From Caryophanales bacterium (GTDB lineage Bacteria; Bacillota; Bacilli; Alicyclobacillales; SLC66), in assembly GCA_027341705.1 (NCBI GenBank), contig DAIELO010000073.1, positions 1 through 6,408 on the forward strand: a stretch of DNA of 6,408 nucleotides, written 5' to 3'. The position numbers and the translations under genes were made by a program. Numbering within the stretch: position 1 is the first letter of the stretch; the number at the start of each line of letters is the position of its first letter. Positions 6,043 through 6,408 of the stretch are shown in pieces. Under the pieces are notes generated by a model, which was given only the letters and a program-made list of their open reading frames with translations, had not been told where the DNA came from and did not search any database.

Positions 6043-6408
6043 GGGTAATTTAGCCATCGTTTTGCATGCTCATTTACCGTATGTATTTCATCCCTCCTCT
6101 GAACATCGGCTTGAGGAACGCTGGTTAAATGAGGCCATTACCGAAACCTATATCCCTTTGCTACTAATGATGAACCGTTTGCGGCGCGCTGGTGTTCATT
6201 TTCGGCTTACCATTTCTATGACACCCACGCTACTCACCATGTTGGCAGATGCTGAACTGCAAGCTAGATATCTTGAACACATTGATAGTCTGATTGAACT
6301 TGCCGAAAAAGAAATTCGCAGAACTGCTGAAGATCCGCAGGTCAATAATTTGGCAGATACCTATCTATCCCGTTTTAAGGAAATTAAAGCATATTTCATT
6401 TCGTTAAA
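6035..6408 (+). CDS. GH57 1,4-alpha-glucan branching enzyme, N-terminal part (runs off the window)
   Basis: Only the first 124 codons are present, continuing past the window end; family members are usually about 500 residues or more. The visible part matches GH57 branching enzymes of the DUF1957 type: conserved region 1 HAHLP at 11-15, then PYVFHP (15-20), LEERWLNEAITETYIPLL (26-43) and SMTPTLL at 61-67. The known enzymes cut an alpha-1,4 chain and rejoin it through an alpha-1,6 link, making glycogen branches in the cytoplasm. The catalytic glutamate and aspartate of GH57 lie further along, outside the window, so activity cannot be confirmed here. The start overlaps the DUF4912 gene by 8 nt with its own Shine-Dalgarno. 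Other GH57 activities (amylase, 4-alpha-glucanotransferase) are possible, but the LEE-W--EAI-ETYIPLL pattern favours branching enzyme. Confidence 0.9.
   Translation, partial: MNKGNLAIVLHAHLPYVFHPSSEHRLEERWLNEAITETYIPLLLMMNRLRRAGVHFRLTISMTPTLLTMLADAELQARYLEHIDSLIELAEKEIRRTAEDPQVNNLADTYLSRFKEIKAYFISL

Noticed and set aside
1..6408. CRISPR array, insertion sequence, tRNA or rRNA
   Set aside because: No regularly spaced repeats, transposase motifs or structural RNA signatures were seen on either strand.

Overview
The window is the 5' part of one glycogen (alpha-1,4/1,6-glucan) metabolism operon, with every gene on the + strand. The likely host is a Gram-positive bacterium of the Bacillota, perhaps near Alicyclobacillaceae and relatives. 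The reasons are purine-rich Shine-Dalgarno sites, free use of GTG and TTG starts, a type I pullulanase without a signal peptide, a short GT35 phosphorylase, and a DUF4912 protein beside a GH57 branching enzyme. Coding DNA is roughly mid-40s percent G+C in the lines sampled. The lineage is an inference from gene content, not from a marker gene.

Layout: 1-427 is an A+T-rich leader (about 33% G+C by hand count over 61-427). It holds a candidate promoter, a perfect hairpin and an adjoining palindrome, but no convincing gene. Then come a compact sugar-1-phosphate nucleotidyltransferase (428-1183), a cytoplasmic type I pullulanase with CBM41 and CBM48 modules (1197-3665), a short alpha-glucan phosphorylase with a GTG start (3687-5444), a DUF4912 protein with a TTG start (5473-6042), and the first 124 codons of a GH57 1,4-alpha-glucan branching enzyme (6035 to the window end). 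Gaps between genes are 13, 21 and 28 nt, and the last pair overlaps by 8 nt. I see no terminator between genes, so one polycistronic transcript is likely.

How the genes fit: the nucleotidyltransferase probably makes the activated sugar, and the GH57 enzyme adds alpha-1,6 branches. The phosphorylase releases glucose-1-phosphate from chain ends, and the pullulanase removes the branches that stop it. Synthesis and breakdown are thus encoded together. The expected glycogen synthase is not in the window and may lie downstream. The least understood member is the DUF4912 protein, whose position between phosphorylase and branching enzyme makes it a candidate uncharacterised glycogen-system component.
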